DNA of 64,000 bases. Source: Serratia nevei (GTDB taxonomy: Bacteria; Pseudomonadota; Gammaproteobacteria; Enterobacterales; Enterobacteriaceae). The stretch spans positions 62,001-126,000 of the forward strand of contig NZ_JAMYWQ010000009.1 of assembly GCF_024160145.1 (NCBI RefSeq), in the 5' to 3' direction. Both the position numbers and the translations under genes were made by a program. The notes below the pieces were generated by a model that saw nothing but the letters and a program-made list of their open reading frames with translations, was not told the DNA's origin and ran no database searches. Below, one piece after another: positions 19,745-28,890 of the stretch; the stretch's first letter is position 1, and every line of letters begins with the position of its first letter.

Positions 19745-20391
19745 CAGTTCTTCTCCTGCTGCGTGGGTTGAATCTGCATTTCGCTTTCGATCGCCGCCAC
19801 GGCGGTCAGTAATGCGGCGTTGATGCGTTCCACCTGCTGCGGCGTAAGATCGGCGCGCATCACGTTGCCGCGCAGCAGGCTGCGCAAGCGGTTCATGGCG
19901 TCGTAGATGCCTTCCGCCAGATTGCCGTGCCGATGTTGCTCGCGGCCGGCACCCGCCAGGCGCGCCAGGATGACGTCAACCACCTGTTGATGTTTTTGCA
20001 GCTCGCCCTCGCCCGCCGCGGTGATGCGGTAGCTTTTGCGGCCGTTGCCGGTGGTGAGCGGTTCAAGGAAATCCTGCTCTTCCAGCAGCGTCAGCGTGGG
20101 GTAAATCACCCCCGGGCTCGGCACGTACAGGCCGGAAGAGGCTTCTTCTATCGCTTTGATCAGCTCGTAACCATGGCTGGGCTTGCGCGCCACCAGCGCC
20201 AGCAGCACCAGGCGCAGATCGCCGTGTTCGAACAGACGATGACGCCCGCCGCGGCCACCGCGCCCGCTTCGGCCATGCTCTTCGCCGTCGCCGCCGAAGT
20301 GATGACGCCCGCCGCGATGACGGCGACCCTCGCCCGCTTCGCATTCATGGTGGTGATGATAATGACGGTGTAAACCTAATCGATGAAACAT
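19744..20391 (-). CDS. PadR-family regulator with His-rich N-terminus (NfeR/YqjI-like)
   Basis: Transcriptional regulator of 215 residues from the ATG at 20391 (an 11-codon upstream extension in frame lacks support). Residues 1-58 form a His/Gly/Arg-rich tail with 13 histidines, including H12-H15, and one cysteine. The winged-helix PadR domain follows (LRLVLLALVARKPSHGYELI, then PSPGVIYPTLTLLEEQ), and the C-terminus is a dimerisation helix. The layout resembles E. coli YqjI/NfeR, a nickel- and iron-responsive repressor, so metal sensing is a reasonable inference. Three near-identical palindromes in its promoter region suggest autoregulation. It is co-translated with the DUF3861 gene. Confidence 0.85.
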   Translation of the reverse strand: MFHRLGLHRHYHHHHECEAGEGRRHRGGRHHFGGDGEEHGRSGRGGRGGRHRLFEHGDLRLVLLALVARKPSHGYELIKAIEEASSGLYVPSPGVIYPTLTLLEEQDFLEPLTTGNGRKSYRITAAGEGELQKHQQVVDVILARLAGAGREQHRHGNLAEGIYDAMNRLRSLLRGNVMRADLTPQQVERINAALLTAVAAIESEMQIQPTQQEKN

Positions 20392-20433
20392 AGGGCAATA
20401 CCTCGCTTTAACAGTGAACATCAATACGAGGTT

Positions 20434-20525
20434 GTTTAGATATATCTAAACAGCGTCGATAACGCCAATTTAGATCGATATATCTAAATGCGCAAGCGTG
20501 CGCCTAAAAAAAGATATATCTAAAT
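20434..20525 (-). promoter_or_regulatory. Three operator palindromes upstream of the PadR/DUF3861 operon
   Basis: Copy 1 (20434-20451) is a perfect 18-bp palindrome GTTTAGATATATCTAAAC. Copy 2 (20468-20489) has half-sites ATTTAGAT and ATCTAAAT with a six-base spacer. Copy 3 (20508-20525) keeps AGATATATCTAAA with a degenerate left arm. Centres are about 38 and 36 bases apart. They fill the whole gap between the regulator start and the pgm terminator, so repressor bound here would cover the promoter. Confidence 0.8.
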
Positions 20526-20533
20526 TGCAGGCA

Positions 20534-20566
20534 TAAAAAAAAGCGCTGTAAAAACAGCGCTTTTTA
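20534..20566 (-). terminator. Rho-independent terminator of pgm
   Basis: On the minus strand the stem AAAGCGCTGT/ACAGCGCTTT, with a four-T loop, is followed by a run of T residues, 18 bases after the pgm stop. Confidence 0.9.
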
Positions 20567-20583
20567 TCAATCAAGAAAAGCGA

Positions 20584-22227
20584 TTACTTGGCGGAAGCCA
20601 GCACTTCGCTGACGATCTCGACCGCTTCGTGCTCGATCTTTTCGCGGTGTTCCGCCCCGAGGAAGCTCTCGCAGTAGATCTTGTAAGCGTCTTCGGTACC
20701 GGAAGGGCGAGCCGCGAACCAGCCGTTGTCGGTCATCACTTTCAGGCCGCCAATCGACGCGCCGTTACCCGGCGCCGCAGTCAGGCGAGCGGTGATCGGA
20801 TCGCCCGCCAGGGTATTGGCCTTGACCATTTCCGGCGACAGTTTGGACAGCGCCGCTTTTTGCGCCGCAGTCGCCGGCGCCTGGATGCGGTTATAGCTTG
20901 GCGCGCCGAAGCGCTTGGCCAGATCGTCATAGTGATGCTGCGGGTTTTCACCGGTTACCGCGGTGATTTCCGCCGCCAGCAGGCACATGATGATGCCGTC
21001 TTTGTCCGTCGACCACGGCTTGCCGTTGAAGCGCAGGAACGAAGCCCCGGCGCTTTCTTCGCCGCCGAAGCCCAGGGTGCCGTCGAACAGGCCATCAACA
21101 AACCACTTGAAGCCGACCGGCACTTCCACCAGCTTGCGGCCCAGGTCGGCCACCACGCGGTCAATCATCGCGCTGGACACCAGCGTTTTGCCTACCGCCA
21201 CATCGGCCCCCCACTGCGGGCGATGCTGGAACAGGTAGTTGATGGCGACCGCCAGATAGTGGTTCGGGTTCATCAGGCCCTTCGGCGTGACGATGCCGTG
21301 GCGGTCATAATCCGGATCGTTGGCGAACGCCAGATCGAATTTGTCGCGCAGCGCCAGCAGGCCGGCCATCGCCGACTCGGACGAGCAATCCATGCGGATG
21401 ATGCCGTCGTGGTCCAGGTGCATGAAGCGGAAGGTCTGATCGATGGAGTCGTTCACCAGCGTCAGGTCCAGCTTGTAGTGCTCCGCCACGCGCTGCCAAT
21501 AGGCAATGCCGGAACCGCCGAGCGGATCCACGCCCAGCTTCAGGCCGGCGCGTTGGATGGCCGGCATATCGACCACCTCGACCAGGCCTTCGACATAAGG
21601 CTGCACCAGATCTTTGGCGTGCAGGTGGCCGCTGTTCCAGGCCTTGTCCAGCGACTGGCGCTGAACGCCTTTCAACTGTTGCGCCAGCAGTTCGTTGGCG
21701 CGCTTTTCGATCACCGACGTCAGGTTGGTGTCGGCCGGGCCGCCGTTCGGCGGGTTGTACTTGATGCCGCCGTCTTCCGGTGGGTTATGGGACGGCGTAA
21801 TGACGATACCGTCGGCCTGCGCGCCGCCGCGGCGGTTGTGGCACAGAATCGCGTGCGATACCGCCGGCGTCGGCGTAAAACCGTTGTTTTCCTGCACGAT
21901 CACATCGACGCCGTTGGCGGTCAGCACTTCCAGCACGGAAATAAAGGCCGGCTCGGACAGCGCATGGGTATCTTTACCCACGTAGCACGGGCCGGTGGTG
22001 CCCTGCTGATGACGAACTTCGGCGATCGCCTGGGCGATGGCGAGGATGTGCGCTTCGTTGAAGCTGTGGCGCTGCGCGCTGCCGCGGTGGCCGGAGGTGC
22101 CAAACTTCACCGCATGTGCGGCATTGCCGGCTTCCGGTTGCAGCACATAGTACTGCGACGTCAGCTGGGCTACGTTGATCAGATCGCTTTGACGGGCGGG
22201 CTGCCCGGCACGTGGATTATTCGCCAT
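20584..22227 (-). CDS. pgm: Phosphoglucomutase (alpha-D-glucose phosphate-specific)
   Basis: Interconverts glucose-1-phosphate and glucose-6-phosphate in the cytoplasm, supplying glucose-1-phosphate for UDP-glucose and envelope sugars. The protein has 547 residues from the ATG at 22227; an ATG two codons earlier is too close to the GAGGGAG ribosome-binding site. Hallmarks: FGTSGHRGS, the phosphoserine loop [12 protein letters not shown], the metal loop NDPDYDRHG and the sugar loop GGEESAGAS. It is downstream of seqA on the same strand, 76 bases away, as in E. coli. Confidence 0.97.
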   Translation of the reverse strand: MANNPRAGQPARQSDLINVAQLTSQYYVLQPEAGNAAHAVKFGTSGHRGSAQRHSFNEAHILAIAQAIAEVRHQQGTTGPCYVGKDTHALSEPAFISVLEVLTANGVDVIVQENNGFTPTPAVSHAILCHNRRGGAQADGIVITPSHNPPEDGGIKYNPPNGGPADTNLTSVIEKRANELLAQQLKGVQRQSLDKAWNSGHLHAKDLVQPYVEGLVEVVDMPAIQRAGLKLGVDPLGGSGIAYWQRVAEHYKLDLTLVNDSIDQTFRFMHLDHDGIIRMDCSSESAMAGLLALRDKFDLAFANDPDYDRHGIVTPKGLMNPNHYLAVAINYLFQHRPQWGADVAVGKTLVSSAMIDRVVADLGRKLVEVPVGFKWFVDGLFDGTLGFGGEESAGASFLRFNGKPWSTDKDGIIMCLLAAEITAVTGENPQHHYDDLAKRFGAPSYNRIQAPATAAQKAALSKLSPEMVKANTLAGDPITARLTAAPGNGASIGGLKVMTDNGWFAARPSGTEDAYKIYCESFLGAEHREKIEHEAVEIVSEVLASAK

Positions 22228-22303
22228 CGACATATCTCCCTCATCCCTGTCGGTGACCGGGCAATACGTCGCGCACGGCCATCATGACGGGCTGTTCGCT
22301 AAA

Positions 22304-22846
22304 TTAGACGGTGCCGCAAACTTTCTCGATCAGTTCCGCCGGGAACTGCATGGCCTGCATGATGTGTTCGATCATGCTGCGTTTGCGACCGGTATTGGTA
22401 TTGGTGATCACCCAGTAAGGGGTGCCCGGTACATGCTTCGGCTTGGTATGCGTGCCGTTGGCCAGCAGGGTCTGCTGATCGCCGGCGAAATAGGTGCGGG
22501 TACGGCCGGTCAACGCTTCGGTGGCGGCGGCGAAACCGGCGGCATCGAGGGTATACAGCGTGGACAGCACCAGCATGAAACGGTTGACTGCTTTGTTCTG
22601 CTCGGCATATTCATCCGACAGCAGCAGCTCACGCATGGCGCGCACGCGATCGCGCGGACGCTGCGCCGGCGCCGCTTTTTCCAGCTCGACGGACTGCGGC
22701 ACACTGGCGGCAGGCAACGCGCGCACCGGTTGCCCGGCGGTGAATTTCAACATGCGGCGTAAAATATCGGACGCGCTTTCACCGATGTGTTGCGTGTGGC
22801 TGGCAATATAACGGTAAAGCTCTTCGTCGACTTCAATAGTTTTCAT
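22304..22846 (-). CDS. seqA: Negative modulator of replication initiation SeqA
   Basis: Binds hemimethylated GATC sites, sequesters oriC after initiation and organises newly replicated DNA. It has 180 residues (E. coli 181). The N-terminal oligomerisation domain (MKTIEVDEELYRYIASHTQHIGESASDILRRML; starts at residue 1) is joined by an Ala/Pro-rich linker (about residues 38-58) to the C-terminal GATC-binding domain with GRTRTYFAGDQQTLLANG and KHVPGTPYWVITNTNTGRK. The linker is the only poorly conserved part, as is usual. It is divergent from ybfF. Confidence 0.97.
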   Translation of the reverse strand: MKTIEVDEELYRYIASHTQHIGESASDILRRMLKFTAGQPVRALPAASVPQSVELEKAAPAQRPRDRVRAMRELLLSDEYAEQNKAVNRFMLVLSTLYTLDAAGFAAATEALTGRTRTYFAGDQQTLLANGTHTKPKHVPGTPYWVITNTNTGRKRSMIEHIMQAMQFPAELIEKVCGTV

Positions 22847-23082
22847 CTTTATCCAATACTGTTTTTTCTACTTAGAACCTGAAGCCAGATCCTGCATTCA
22901 AGCCATGGGATTATAAGGTTAAAAGCGCTGGGGCGAACACAACAATGTGCCTCCGGACGGAAAATGCAGACTAATACCTATCGCCGGCCCTGCCAAGCCC
23001 GCGCCGCGAAAATTCCGCATGATTCATCGTGCCATTCAATCATGATACCCTAATCTGAATCTCTCTCAGTATGAACTTCGCC

Positions 23083-23844
23083 ATGAAATTACATTATCAA
23101 CTGCTGGCCGCCGAGTCAGACGCGCTGCCGGTGCTGCTGATCCACGGGCTGTTCGGCAATCTGGACAACCTGGGCGTGCTGGCGCGCGATCTGCATAAAC
23201 AGCACACGGTGATCAAGGTCGATCTGCGCAACCACGGCCTCTCTCCGCGCGCCGCTGACATGAACTACCCCGCCATGGCGCAGGATCTGCTGGCGCTGCT
23301 CGACGAACTGCAGCTGGAGAAAGCGATCGTCATCGGCCATTCGATGGGCGGCAAAGCGGCGATGGCGCTGACCGCCATCGCGCCTGACCGCGTCGCCAGG
23401 CTGATCGTCATCGACGTGGCGCCGGTGGCTTACCAGACCCGCCGCCACGACGAGATCTTCGCCGCGCTGAAGGCCGTCAGCGCCGCCGGCATCACCCAGC
23501 GCCAGGCGGCCGCCCAGCTGATGCGCGACTACCTGCAGGAAGAAGGCGTGATCCAGTTCCTGCTGAAGTCCTTCCACAACGGCGAATGGCGCTTCAACCT
23601 GCCGGTGCTGATCGAACGCTACGAAGACATCACCGGCTGGCAGGAGGTGCCGGCCTGGCCGCACCCGACCCTGTTCATTCGCGGCGGCCTGTCGCCGTAC
23701 GTGCAGGACAGCTATCGCGCGGACATCGCCCGTCAGTTCCCGCAGGCCCGCGCGCACGTGGTCGCCGGCACCGGCCATTGGGTACACGCCGAAAAACCGG
23801 AAGCGGTGCTGCGCGCCATTCATCGTTTCCTCGACGAAGCCTGA
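23083..23844 (+). CDS. ybfF: Alpha/beta-hydrolase esterase YbfF
   Basis: A cytoplasmic alpha/beta-hydrolase of 253 residues; E. coli YbfF has esterase activity on short acyl and acyl-CoA-like substrates, and its natural substrate is not known. The nucleophile is Ser87 in GHSMGG. The oxyanion stretch HGLFGNLDN is near residues 21-29, and the catalytic His is in GTGHWVHAEKP near the C-terminus. The ATG at 23083 (MKLHYQLL) aligns with the E. coli start; an ATG four codons upstream is possible, and neither has a strong ribosome-binding site. Confidence 0.93.
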   Translation: MKLHYQLLAAESDALPVLLIHGLFGNLDNLGVLARDLHKQHTVIKVDLRNHGLSPRAADMNYPAMAQDLLALLDELQLEKAIVIGHSMGGKAAMALTAIAPDRVARLIVIDVAPVAYQTRRHDEIFAALKAVSAAGITQRQAAAQLMRDYLQEEGVIQFLLKSFHNGEWRFNLPVLIERYEDITGWQEVPAWPHPTLFIRGGLSPYVQDSYRADIARQFPQARAHVVAGTGHWVHAEKPEAVLRAIHRFLDEA

Positions 23845-23867
23845 AAAACACGCTCACCTGGCGAAAA

Positions 23868-23897
23868 AACGCGCTAAAGATAACGGCTTAGCGCGTT
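23868..23897. terminator. Hairpin terminator after ybfF
   Basis: AACGCGCTAA/TTAGCGCGTT is a perfect 10-bp inverted repeat with a ten-base loop, 24 bases after the ybfF stop. The T-run is short on the plus strand (three T residues) and longer on the minus strand, so it can act in both directions. Confidence 0.7.
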
Positions 23898-24100
23898 TAG
23901 CCCGCAGTTAGGCATTGTCGCCGCTCCATCTGCTGGGGTAATATGGCGCGCTATAATTTTGCCGCCGCGCCAGCGCGTTCGCGAACGCCGGTTCGGGGGT
24001 GAATTTGGGTTAGGGTTTATTGGCCCGAAGTGTGTTAACCGACGCCTCCTTAAGCGTGCGAGCGCTTTTTGATGCAAACTCCCTTGCAGTACCGCTACCT

Positions 24101-24388
24101 ATGGCAAAAGAACAAACGGATCGCACGACGCTGGATCTGTTCGCAGATGAACGCCGTCCGGGGCGCCCGAAAACCAACCCGCTTTCCCGCGATGAACAGC
24201 TTAGAATCAATAAGCGCAATCAGTTACGGCGCGATAAAGTGCGTGGATTGCGGCGCGTAGAGCTGAAAATCAACGCGGATGCGGTGGACGCCCTGAACAA
24301 ACTGGCGGAACAGCGCAACATCAGCCGCAGCGAGCTCATCGAGCAGATGCTGTTGGCGCAACTGGCGGAAGAACAGCCGGAACATTGA
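24101..24388 (+). CDS. ybfE: LexA-regulated-type small DNA-binding-like protein YbfE
   Basis: A 95-residue basic protein beginning MAKEQTDRTTLDLFADERRPGRPKTN (start chosen by alignment with E. coli YbfE; the open frame extends 27 codons further). The C-terminal half (LKINADAVDALNKLAEQRNISRSELIEQML) looks like a ribbon-helix-helix fold. In E. coli it is under LexA control, but I find no good CTGT-N8-ACAG box in the 250 bases upstream here. Its role is unknown. It lies between ybfF and fldA, as in E. coli. Confidence 0.9.
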   Translation: MAKEQTDRTTLDLFADERRPGRPKTNPLSRDEQLRINKRNQLRRDKVRGLRRVELKINADAVDALNKLAEQRNISRSELIEQMLLAQLAEEQPEH

Positions 24389-24652
24389 TCTCTTCGGCCG
24401 CACGCGCGGCGCGGCGTTAAGGACAACGCCGGATCGACCACGCTTTTCTTCATTCTCCGGCATCGCATAAATGCGATAAAACCCCGGCGCCACTTTCTGG
24501 CATGATACGCATTTACCGGTAAGAGACTGCGCCTGTCGGCGCCCGCCCCCGTGGCGAACGGCTCTTGCCATGGCATCATTTTAATCGGCGTCAGCGGCGG
24601 CAGTGCCGGCGTCGAGTAATGCAATTACTTGAATTTAAAGGTTATACGCGAT

Positions 24653-25192
24653 ATGGCTACTGTAGGCATTTTCTTTGGCAGCGACACTGGCAATACCGAA
24701 AACATTGCCAAAATGATCCAGAAAATTCTCCAGAAACAGTTTGGCGACGACGTGTCCGAAGTGCATGACATCGCCAAAAGCAGCAAAGAAGACCTGGAAG
24801 GGTTCGATATCCTGCTGCTGGGTATCCCGACCTGGTACTACGGTGAAGCGCAGTGTGACTGGGATGATTTCTTCCCGACGCTGGAAGAGGTCGATTTCAA
24901 CGGCAAGCTGGTAGCCCTGTTCGGCTGCGGCGACCAGGAAGATTACGCGGAATACTTCTGCGACGCGATGGGCACCATCCGCGACATCATCGAACCGCGC
25001 GGCGCGGCCATCGTCGGCCACTGGCCGACCAAAGGCTACCACTTCGAGGCCTCCAAAGGCCTGGCGGACGACAACCACTTCATCGGCCTGGCGATCGACG
25101 AAGACCGTCAGCCGGAACTGACCAACGAGCGCGTCGACGCCTGGGTCAAGCAGATCGTCGAAGAGCTGAGCCTGGCCGATATCGTCGGCTAA
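24653..25192 (+). CDS. fldA: Flavodoxin I
   Basis: FMN electron carrier that reduces radical-SAM enzymes, MetH and others in the cytoplasm. The FMN phosphate loop SDTGNT is at residues 10-15; PTWYYGEAQCDWDDFF and GCGDQEDYAEYF supply the flavin-flanking aromatics. The start at 24653 gives MATVGIFFGSD and 179 residues; the extra N-terminal codons in the open frame have no family match. Compared with E. coli FldA, a four-residue insertion lies around residues 24-33 (IQKILQKQFGDD). It is upstream of fur, as in other enterobacteria. Confidence 0.96.
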   Translation: MATVGIFFGSDTGNTENIAKMIQKILQKQFGDDVSEVHDIAKSSKEDLEGFDILLLGIPTWYYGEAQCDWDDFFPTLEEVDFNGKLVALFGCGDQEDYAEYFCDAMGTIRDIIEPRGAAIVGHWPTKGYHFEASKGLADDNHFIGLAIDEDRQPELTNERVDAWVKQIVEELSLADIVG

Positions 25193-25357
25193 GGGCCGCA
25201 ACTGGCGAAAGGTTGAACAAAGGCCCTGTAAAGTGCATAGTGTTGCCCACAGGGCCGTCATCGGCAGCAGGGATTGCTGCGATAGAAGCTACAGATTTGT
25301 AACTTCCCATCCCGTCACGGTAGACTGAGATATCGGTTTATCCCATCCATCAAGGCG

Positions 25358-25376
25358 TTGCATGCAAAACATGCAA
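25358..25376. repeat. Inverted repeat upstream of the fur promoter
   Basis: TTGCATG-CAAAA-CATGCAA is a perfect 7-bp inverted repeat centred about 45 bases upstream of the fur -35 element. It has no T-run and is too short to be a strong terminator, so an activator or repressor site is more likely. The protein that would bind is not known to me. Confidence 0.5.
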
Positions 25377-25409
25377 TAGTGCAATTATATCTTTGTTAAC
25401 AACCGGCGG

Positions 25410-25438
25410 TTTCCATTTAGTACAACCGGTTCTATAAT
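25410..25438 (+). promoter_or_regulatory. fur promoter
   Basis: TTTCCA (25410-25415), a 17-base spacer and a perfect TATAAT (25433-25438) lie 85 bases upstream of the fur ATG. Confidence 0.75.
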
Positions 25439-25451
25439 GAGACGCATTAAC
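25433..25451 (+). promoter_or_regulatory. Fur box at the fur promoter
   Basis: TATAATGAGACGCATTAAC matches 14 of 19 positions of the Fur consensus GATAATGATAATCATTATC and includes the fur -10 element. This predicts iron-dependent autorepression by occlusion of RNA polymerase. Confidence 0.7.
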
Positions 25452-25522
25452 TCTTTGTGCCGACCGATGCCACAGGCGAGTACGCCTCAACTTGATTAGC
25501 ATAGTAACAGGACTGAATTCGC

Positions 25523-25969
25523 ATGACCGACAACAACATCGCACTGAAGAAGGCCGGCTTAAAAGTCACGCTTCCGCGACTCAAAATCCTGGAAGTACTG
25601 CAAAATCCGGAATGCCATCACGTCAGTGCGGAAGATTTGTACAAAAAACTGATTGATATGGGCGAAGAGATCGGGCTGGCAACGGTTTATCGCGTACTGA
25701 ACCAGTTTGACGATGCGGGCATTGTGACACGTCACAATTTCGAAGGCGGCAAGTCCGTGTTCGAGCTGACCCAACAGCATCACCACGATCACCTGATTTG
25801 CCTGGACTGCGGCAAAGTGATCGAATTCAGCGACGAATCCATCGAAGTGCGCCAGCGTGATATCGCCAAGCAGCACGGCATCAAGCTCACCAACCACAGC
25901 CTGTACCTGTACGGCCACTGTGAAACCGGTGACTGCCGCGAAGACGAAACGCTGCACGACAAGAAATAA
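25523..25969 (+). CDS. fur: Ferric uptake regulator Fur
   Basis: Fe2+-dependent repressor of iron acquisition, 148 residues, cytoplasmic dimer. The N-terminal winged helix includes GLKVTLPRLKIL and GLATVYRVLNQF. Metal ligands include the HHHDHL cluster around residues 86-90, the structural zinc cysteines Cys93 and Cys96 (CLDCG), and a second CxxxxC pair (CETGDC) near the C-terminus. Length equals E. coli Fur. It is preceded by its own promoter and Fur box and followed by an intrinsic terminator. Confidence 0.98.
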   Translation: MTDNNIALKKAGLKVTLPRLKILEVLQNPECHHVSAEDLYKKLIDMGEEIGLATVYRVLNQFDDAGIVTRHNFEGGKSVFELTQQHHHDHLICLDCGKVIEFSDESIEVRQRDIAKQHGIKLTNHSLYLYGHCETGDCREDETLHDKK

Positions 25970-25984
25970 GCCTGACCGGCTAGG

Positions 25985-26015
25985 AAAAACCGCCTCACAT
26001 CGAGGCGGTTTTTTT
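25985..26015 (+). terminator. Rho-independent terminator of fur
   Basis: AACCGCCTC/GAGGCGGTT stem with a short ACATC loop followed by seven T residues, about 17 bases after the fur stop. Confidence 0.93.
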
Positions 26016-26033
26016 ATGTCCACCGTGCAACGG

Positions 26034-26067
26034 GCAAAAAAAACCCCGGACAAGCCGGGGAAAAATC
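26034..26067 (-). terminator. Rho-independent terminator of the chiP-chiQ-chb operon
   Basis: On the minus strand CCCCGG/CCGGGG with a short loop is followed by eight T residues. It lies about 150 bases beyond the chb stop, in the convergent gap with fur. The stretch 26068-26218 between it and chb holds no gene that I can see. Confidence 0.85.
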
Positions 26068-26218
26068 ATGTCATGAAATATCACAATTGCAGCGGCACTG
26101 CTACTCCACGTACTACTCTCACTTCAACGTCCGCCCCACGCCGACACGCGCGGAGGCAAACGCATTCCCCCTTCGTTATAACGGCCCGCCGCCAAGGCTG
26201 CGAGCCGTTGTACCCGGC

Positions 26219-28876
26219 TTAGACCTTCTCGGCGCGGCTGTAGCGTTTGCCGTCCGGGCTGACCGAACGCACCTGCACGTCACCGGAGACCGCCGGTTTG
26301 GCCTTGGCGTCATAACGCTGCCACTGCTTGCCGCCGTCGGTGGAGTACTCGATGCCCAACCCCGGCAGCGCGATATTCGCCTCCAGCTTGCCGCCCGCTA
26401 CGCGTGCGCCCGGCACCGGCAGACGGTAAGCGACGCCGCCTTTGTCCAGCTTGGCCAGTTCACGCTGGCCCAGGATATTGGCGAAGCGCAGCCAGTCTTT
26501 CTCCAGCGCCTTGGTATCGACAAAGTGGGTTTCCCCGCCTTTGTATTCGCGGCCGGCGCGATAGTCCTGCTCCCAACCGGCGCGGTGCCAGGCGCGTTCA
26601 GCCACCGACAGCGCGCGTGGGAAGATCATGTATTCCATCTGCGGATCGGTGCGCTGGGTTTCGCTCCACAGCTGCGCGGACAGCCCGTAGGCCCCCGGCC
26701 ACGGCTTGTCGCTCTTGGCGTTGAAGTGGTTGCCGTCGCGGTCGACCGAGGTTTCCGCGTTCTGCGGCATGTTGTCCGGCGCGAAGCTGAACACCTTGCG
26801 TTCGTCGCTGAAACGGGTGCCCCAGTAGTAACCGCGCTCGTCCGGGTTCACCTCGTAAGGGAAGTCCATATAGACGTAGTCCGGGTTGGAAACCACCACT
26901 TCATATCCTTTGTTGGCCCAGTCGTTGACGCTATCGAAACCGCCCCAGTACAGGGTATCCCAGAAGTTGACGCCCACGCGCGAGGTGGCGAACGCTTTCG
27001 CGTTCTCGGCGTCTTTCAGGCCATCCTGCCAGGCCTGCATTCTGTCGATGCCGTGCGCCTTCACCAGCTTGCTGACCTCTTGGCCGAAGTAGCTCGGCAG
27101 GTGCTCCATGTCGGCCACCTTGCCTTCTTTGATCATCGTCTGGCAAACCTGCGACTTGGCCCACGGCTTGTCTTCGTTGCTCTGATCGATAATGCCTTTG
27201 CCCGGCTCTGGTTTCGCCTTGTCGGTGTAGCCAGCGCCCAGGCGAATGTTTTTCGCTTCGTCGCCGCCGAAGTGCCAGGTCTTGATCGGCTGGCCGGCCT
27301 CTTTATGCATCTGGGCGATCTCGCCGATCACCTTGTCGACAAAGCGCTGGGAAGAATCCAGGCACGGGTTCAGGTAGCTCTGGCGGTTAAAGAACTGCAC
27401 AGAGGTGGTGTTGGAGGTATCGGTCGGATCCACCAGGCGGAATTCGTTGGCCTCCTGCTCTTTGCCGGCGGCATGCAGCTTTTTATAGCGCGCTTCCATC
27501 GAGACCACCGCGGCGCGGGCGTGTGCCGGCATGTCGATCTCCGGGATCACTTCAATTTGGCGCGCCTGCGCGTATTTGATGATGTCGATATAGTCCTGAC
27601 GGCTGAAGAAGCCGCCGTAGACGTCCGGCCCCTGGCCGTACTGCGGCAGCAGGCAGGTGGTTTCGCTCAGATCGTGGCAGCGCTGGCCGCCGACCTCCGT
27701 CAGCTCAGGCAAACCGGGGATCTCGATGCGCCAGCCTTCGTCATCGCTCAGATGGAAGTGGAATTTGTTGAGCTTGTAGGCCGCCATCTGATCCAGCAGG
27801 CGCAGCACCGCGTCCTTCTTATGGAAGTTGCGCGCGACGTCGAGGAAAATGCCGCGATACTGGAAGCGCGGCGCATCGCTGGCGTCCAGCGTGGCAATCT
27901 TGCCGCTGCCGTCGCTCGGCACTAACGACAGGATCGACTGCAGCCCGTAGAACACCCCGGCCTGATCGAAGCCGATCACCCGCGCCTCTTTCTTGCCGAT
28001 CTTCAGCTCATAGGCGCCCGGCACCGCCATCGCGCCTTTAAACTTGCCCGGCTGGATGTCGGTCTTGATCGGATAACCGTTGGCCTGAACCGGCACGCCC
28101 AGCAGCGCGAAGCGCTGGTTGACGACGTCCGCCGCCGGCTTGACCAGCGTGCTCAGATCCGGCGATACCCCTTTGCGCAAATCGGCGTCCTGCGCGTGAA
28201 CCTTCACCTGCATCGGCGTCGGCACGATCTGGCCGCGCAGCGCGCCGGCAGGCAGCGTCGGCAGATCGGCATTGCTGACAAAGCGCGAAGCCGGCGTCAT
28301 CAGAATGTTTTTGTCGTCTTTGGTGCGCTTCCACTGGTCGCCGGTGAACGGCGCCACGAACTGATCCAGGTTTTCGGTATCGGTATTCGCCAGCATTTTC
28401 GGCTTGGCGTCGCCGGACGTGGCATACCAGCGTGGCAGGAAGTCGTTTCTGAACAGCTGCCAGTATTCGGCGACCACCGGGATTTCCACCGCCTTACCGG
28501 CCGGGAAACCGCTGAATTTGGCGGTCGGCTCCAGCTTGTACAGATCGCCGGTGAGGTGAGCAATCTTGAACTGGTCGTTGTCTACCCGCAGGGTCTGGCG
28601 CGGGCTGTGGAAATAGATGACCCAATCTTTGCCGTCGATCGCCTGGCCGTCGTTGCTGAGGGTGAACAACACTCGGTTGCAAGAGGCCCAATCGGCGCCC
28701 AGCGCCGCGCAATCCACGCCGTTTTCGCCGGCGCGGTTATCCAGCATTTTCACGTTCAGCTTCAGCTGGCTCAGTTGATCCACCAGCTGTTGATCGGCCA
28801 TGGCGCTTCCCATGCCGCCCAGGAATCCCATCGTTGCCGTCAACGCGGCTAATGCGCTCAGTTTGAATGCGTTCAT
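26219..28876 (-). CDS. chb: Chitobiase (N,N'-diacetylchitobiase, GH20 hexosaminidase)
   Basis: Periplasmic beta-N-acetylhexosaminidase that splits chitobiose and chito-oligomers to GlcNAc. The 885 residues match S. marcescens chitobiase with only scattered substitutions. Signal peptide about residues 1-27 (ending GGMGSAMA). Domain order: N-terminal carbohydrate-binding-like domain, small alpha/beta domain, GH20 TIM barrel with the catalytic pair Asp539-Glu540 in [10 protein letters not shown], and a C-terminal immunoglobulin-like domain. It starts 14 bases after chiQ and is probably the third gene of the chiP operon. GlcNAc produced is taken up by NagE, encoded 5 kb away. Confidence 0.98.
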   Translation of the reverse strand: MNAFKLSALAALTATMGFLGGMGSAMADQQLVDQLSQLKLNVKMLDNRAGENGVDCAALGADWASCNRVLFTLSNDGQAIDGKDWVIYFHSPRQTLRVDNDQFKIAHLTGDLYKLEPTAKFSGFPAGKAVEIPVVAEYWQLFRNDFLPRWYATSGDAKPKMLANTDTENLDQFVAPFTGDQWKRTKDDKNILMTPASRFVSNADLPTLPAGALRGQIVPTPMQVKVHAQDADLRKGVSPDLSTLVKPAADVVNQRFALLGVPVQANGYPIKTDIQPGKFKGAMAVPGAYELKIGKKEARVIGFDQAGVFYGLQSILSLVPSDGSGKIATLDASDAPRFQYRGIFLDVARNFHKKDAVLRLLDQMAAYKLNKFHFHLSDDEGWRIEIPGLPELTEVGGQRCHDLSETTCLLPQYGQGPDVYGGFFSRQDYIDIIKYAQARQIEVIPEIDMPAHARAAVVSMEARYKKLHAAGKEQEANEFRLVDPTDTSNTTSVQFFNRQSYLNPCLDSSQRFVDKVIGEIAQMHKEAGQPIKTWHFGGDEAKNIRLGAGYTDKAKPEPGKGIIDQSNEDKPWAKSQVCQTMIKEGKVADMEHLPSYFGQEVSKLVKAHGIDRMQAWQDGLKDAENAKAFATSRVGVNFWDTLYWGGFDSVNDWANKGYEVVVSNPDYVYMDFPYEVNPDERGYYWGTRFSDERKVFSFAPDNMPQNAETSVDRDGNHFNAKSDKPWPGAYGLSAQLWSETQRTDPQMEYMIFPRALSVAERAWHRAGWEQDYRAGREYKGGETHFVDTKALEKDWLRFANILGQRELAKLDKGGVAYRLPVPGARVAGGKLEANIALPGLGIEYSTDGGKQWQRYDAKAKPAVSGDVQVRSVSPDGKRYSRAEKV

Positions 28877-28890
28877 GTTCTCGTCCTTCT

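Larger units (their letters stand above)
25193..25522 (+). other. fldA-fur intergenic region
   Basis: A 330-base gap with no gene. It contains an 8-bp hairpin without a T-run (GGCCCTGT at 25222-25229 paired with ACAGGGCC at 25249-25256), an inverted repeat at 25358-25376 and the fur promoter and Fur box at 25410-25451. The 85-base fur leader has only very short ORFs; I see no convincing homologue of the E. coli leader peptide Uof. Confidence 0.7.

Noticed and set aside
25440-25526. Uof-type leader peptide upstream of fur
   Set aside because: ORFs in the leader are only 10-12 codons and none overlaps the fur start in the manner needed for translational coupling.
26087-27925. 612-codon plus-strand ORF opposite chb
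   Set aside because: Composition is typical of a reverse-strand shadow (Val/Arg/His-rich), with no start context and no recognisable family; it lies fully over chitobiase.
28030-28870. Signs of horizontal transfer in chb/chiP
   Set aside because: Base composition and codon use look like the surrounding core genes, and no mobile element, tRNA boundary or direct repeats flank the block.
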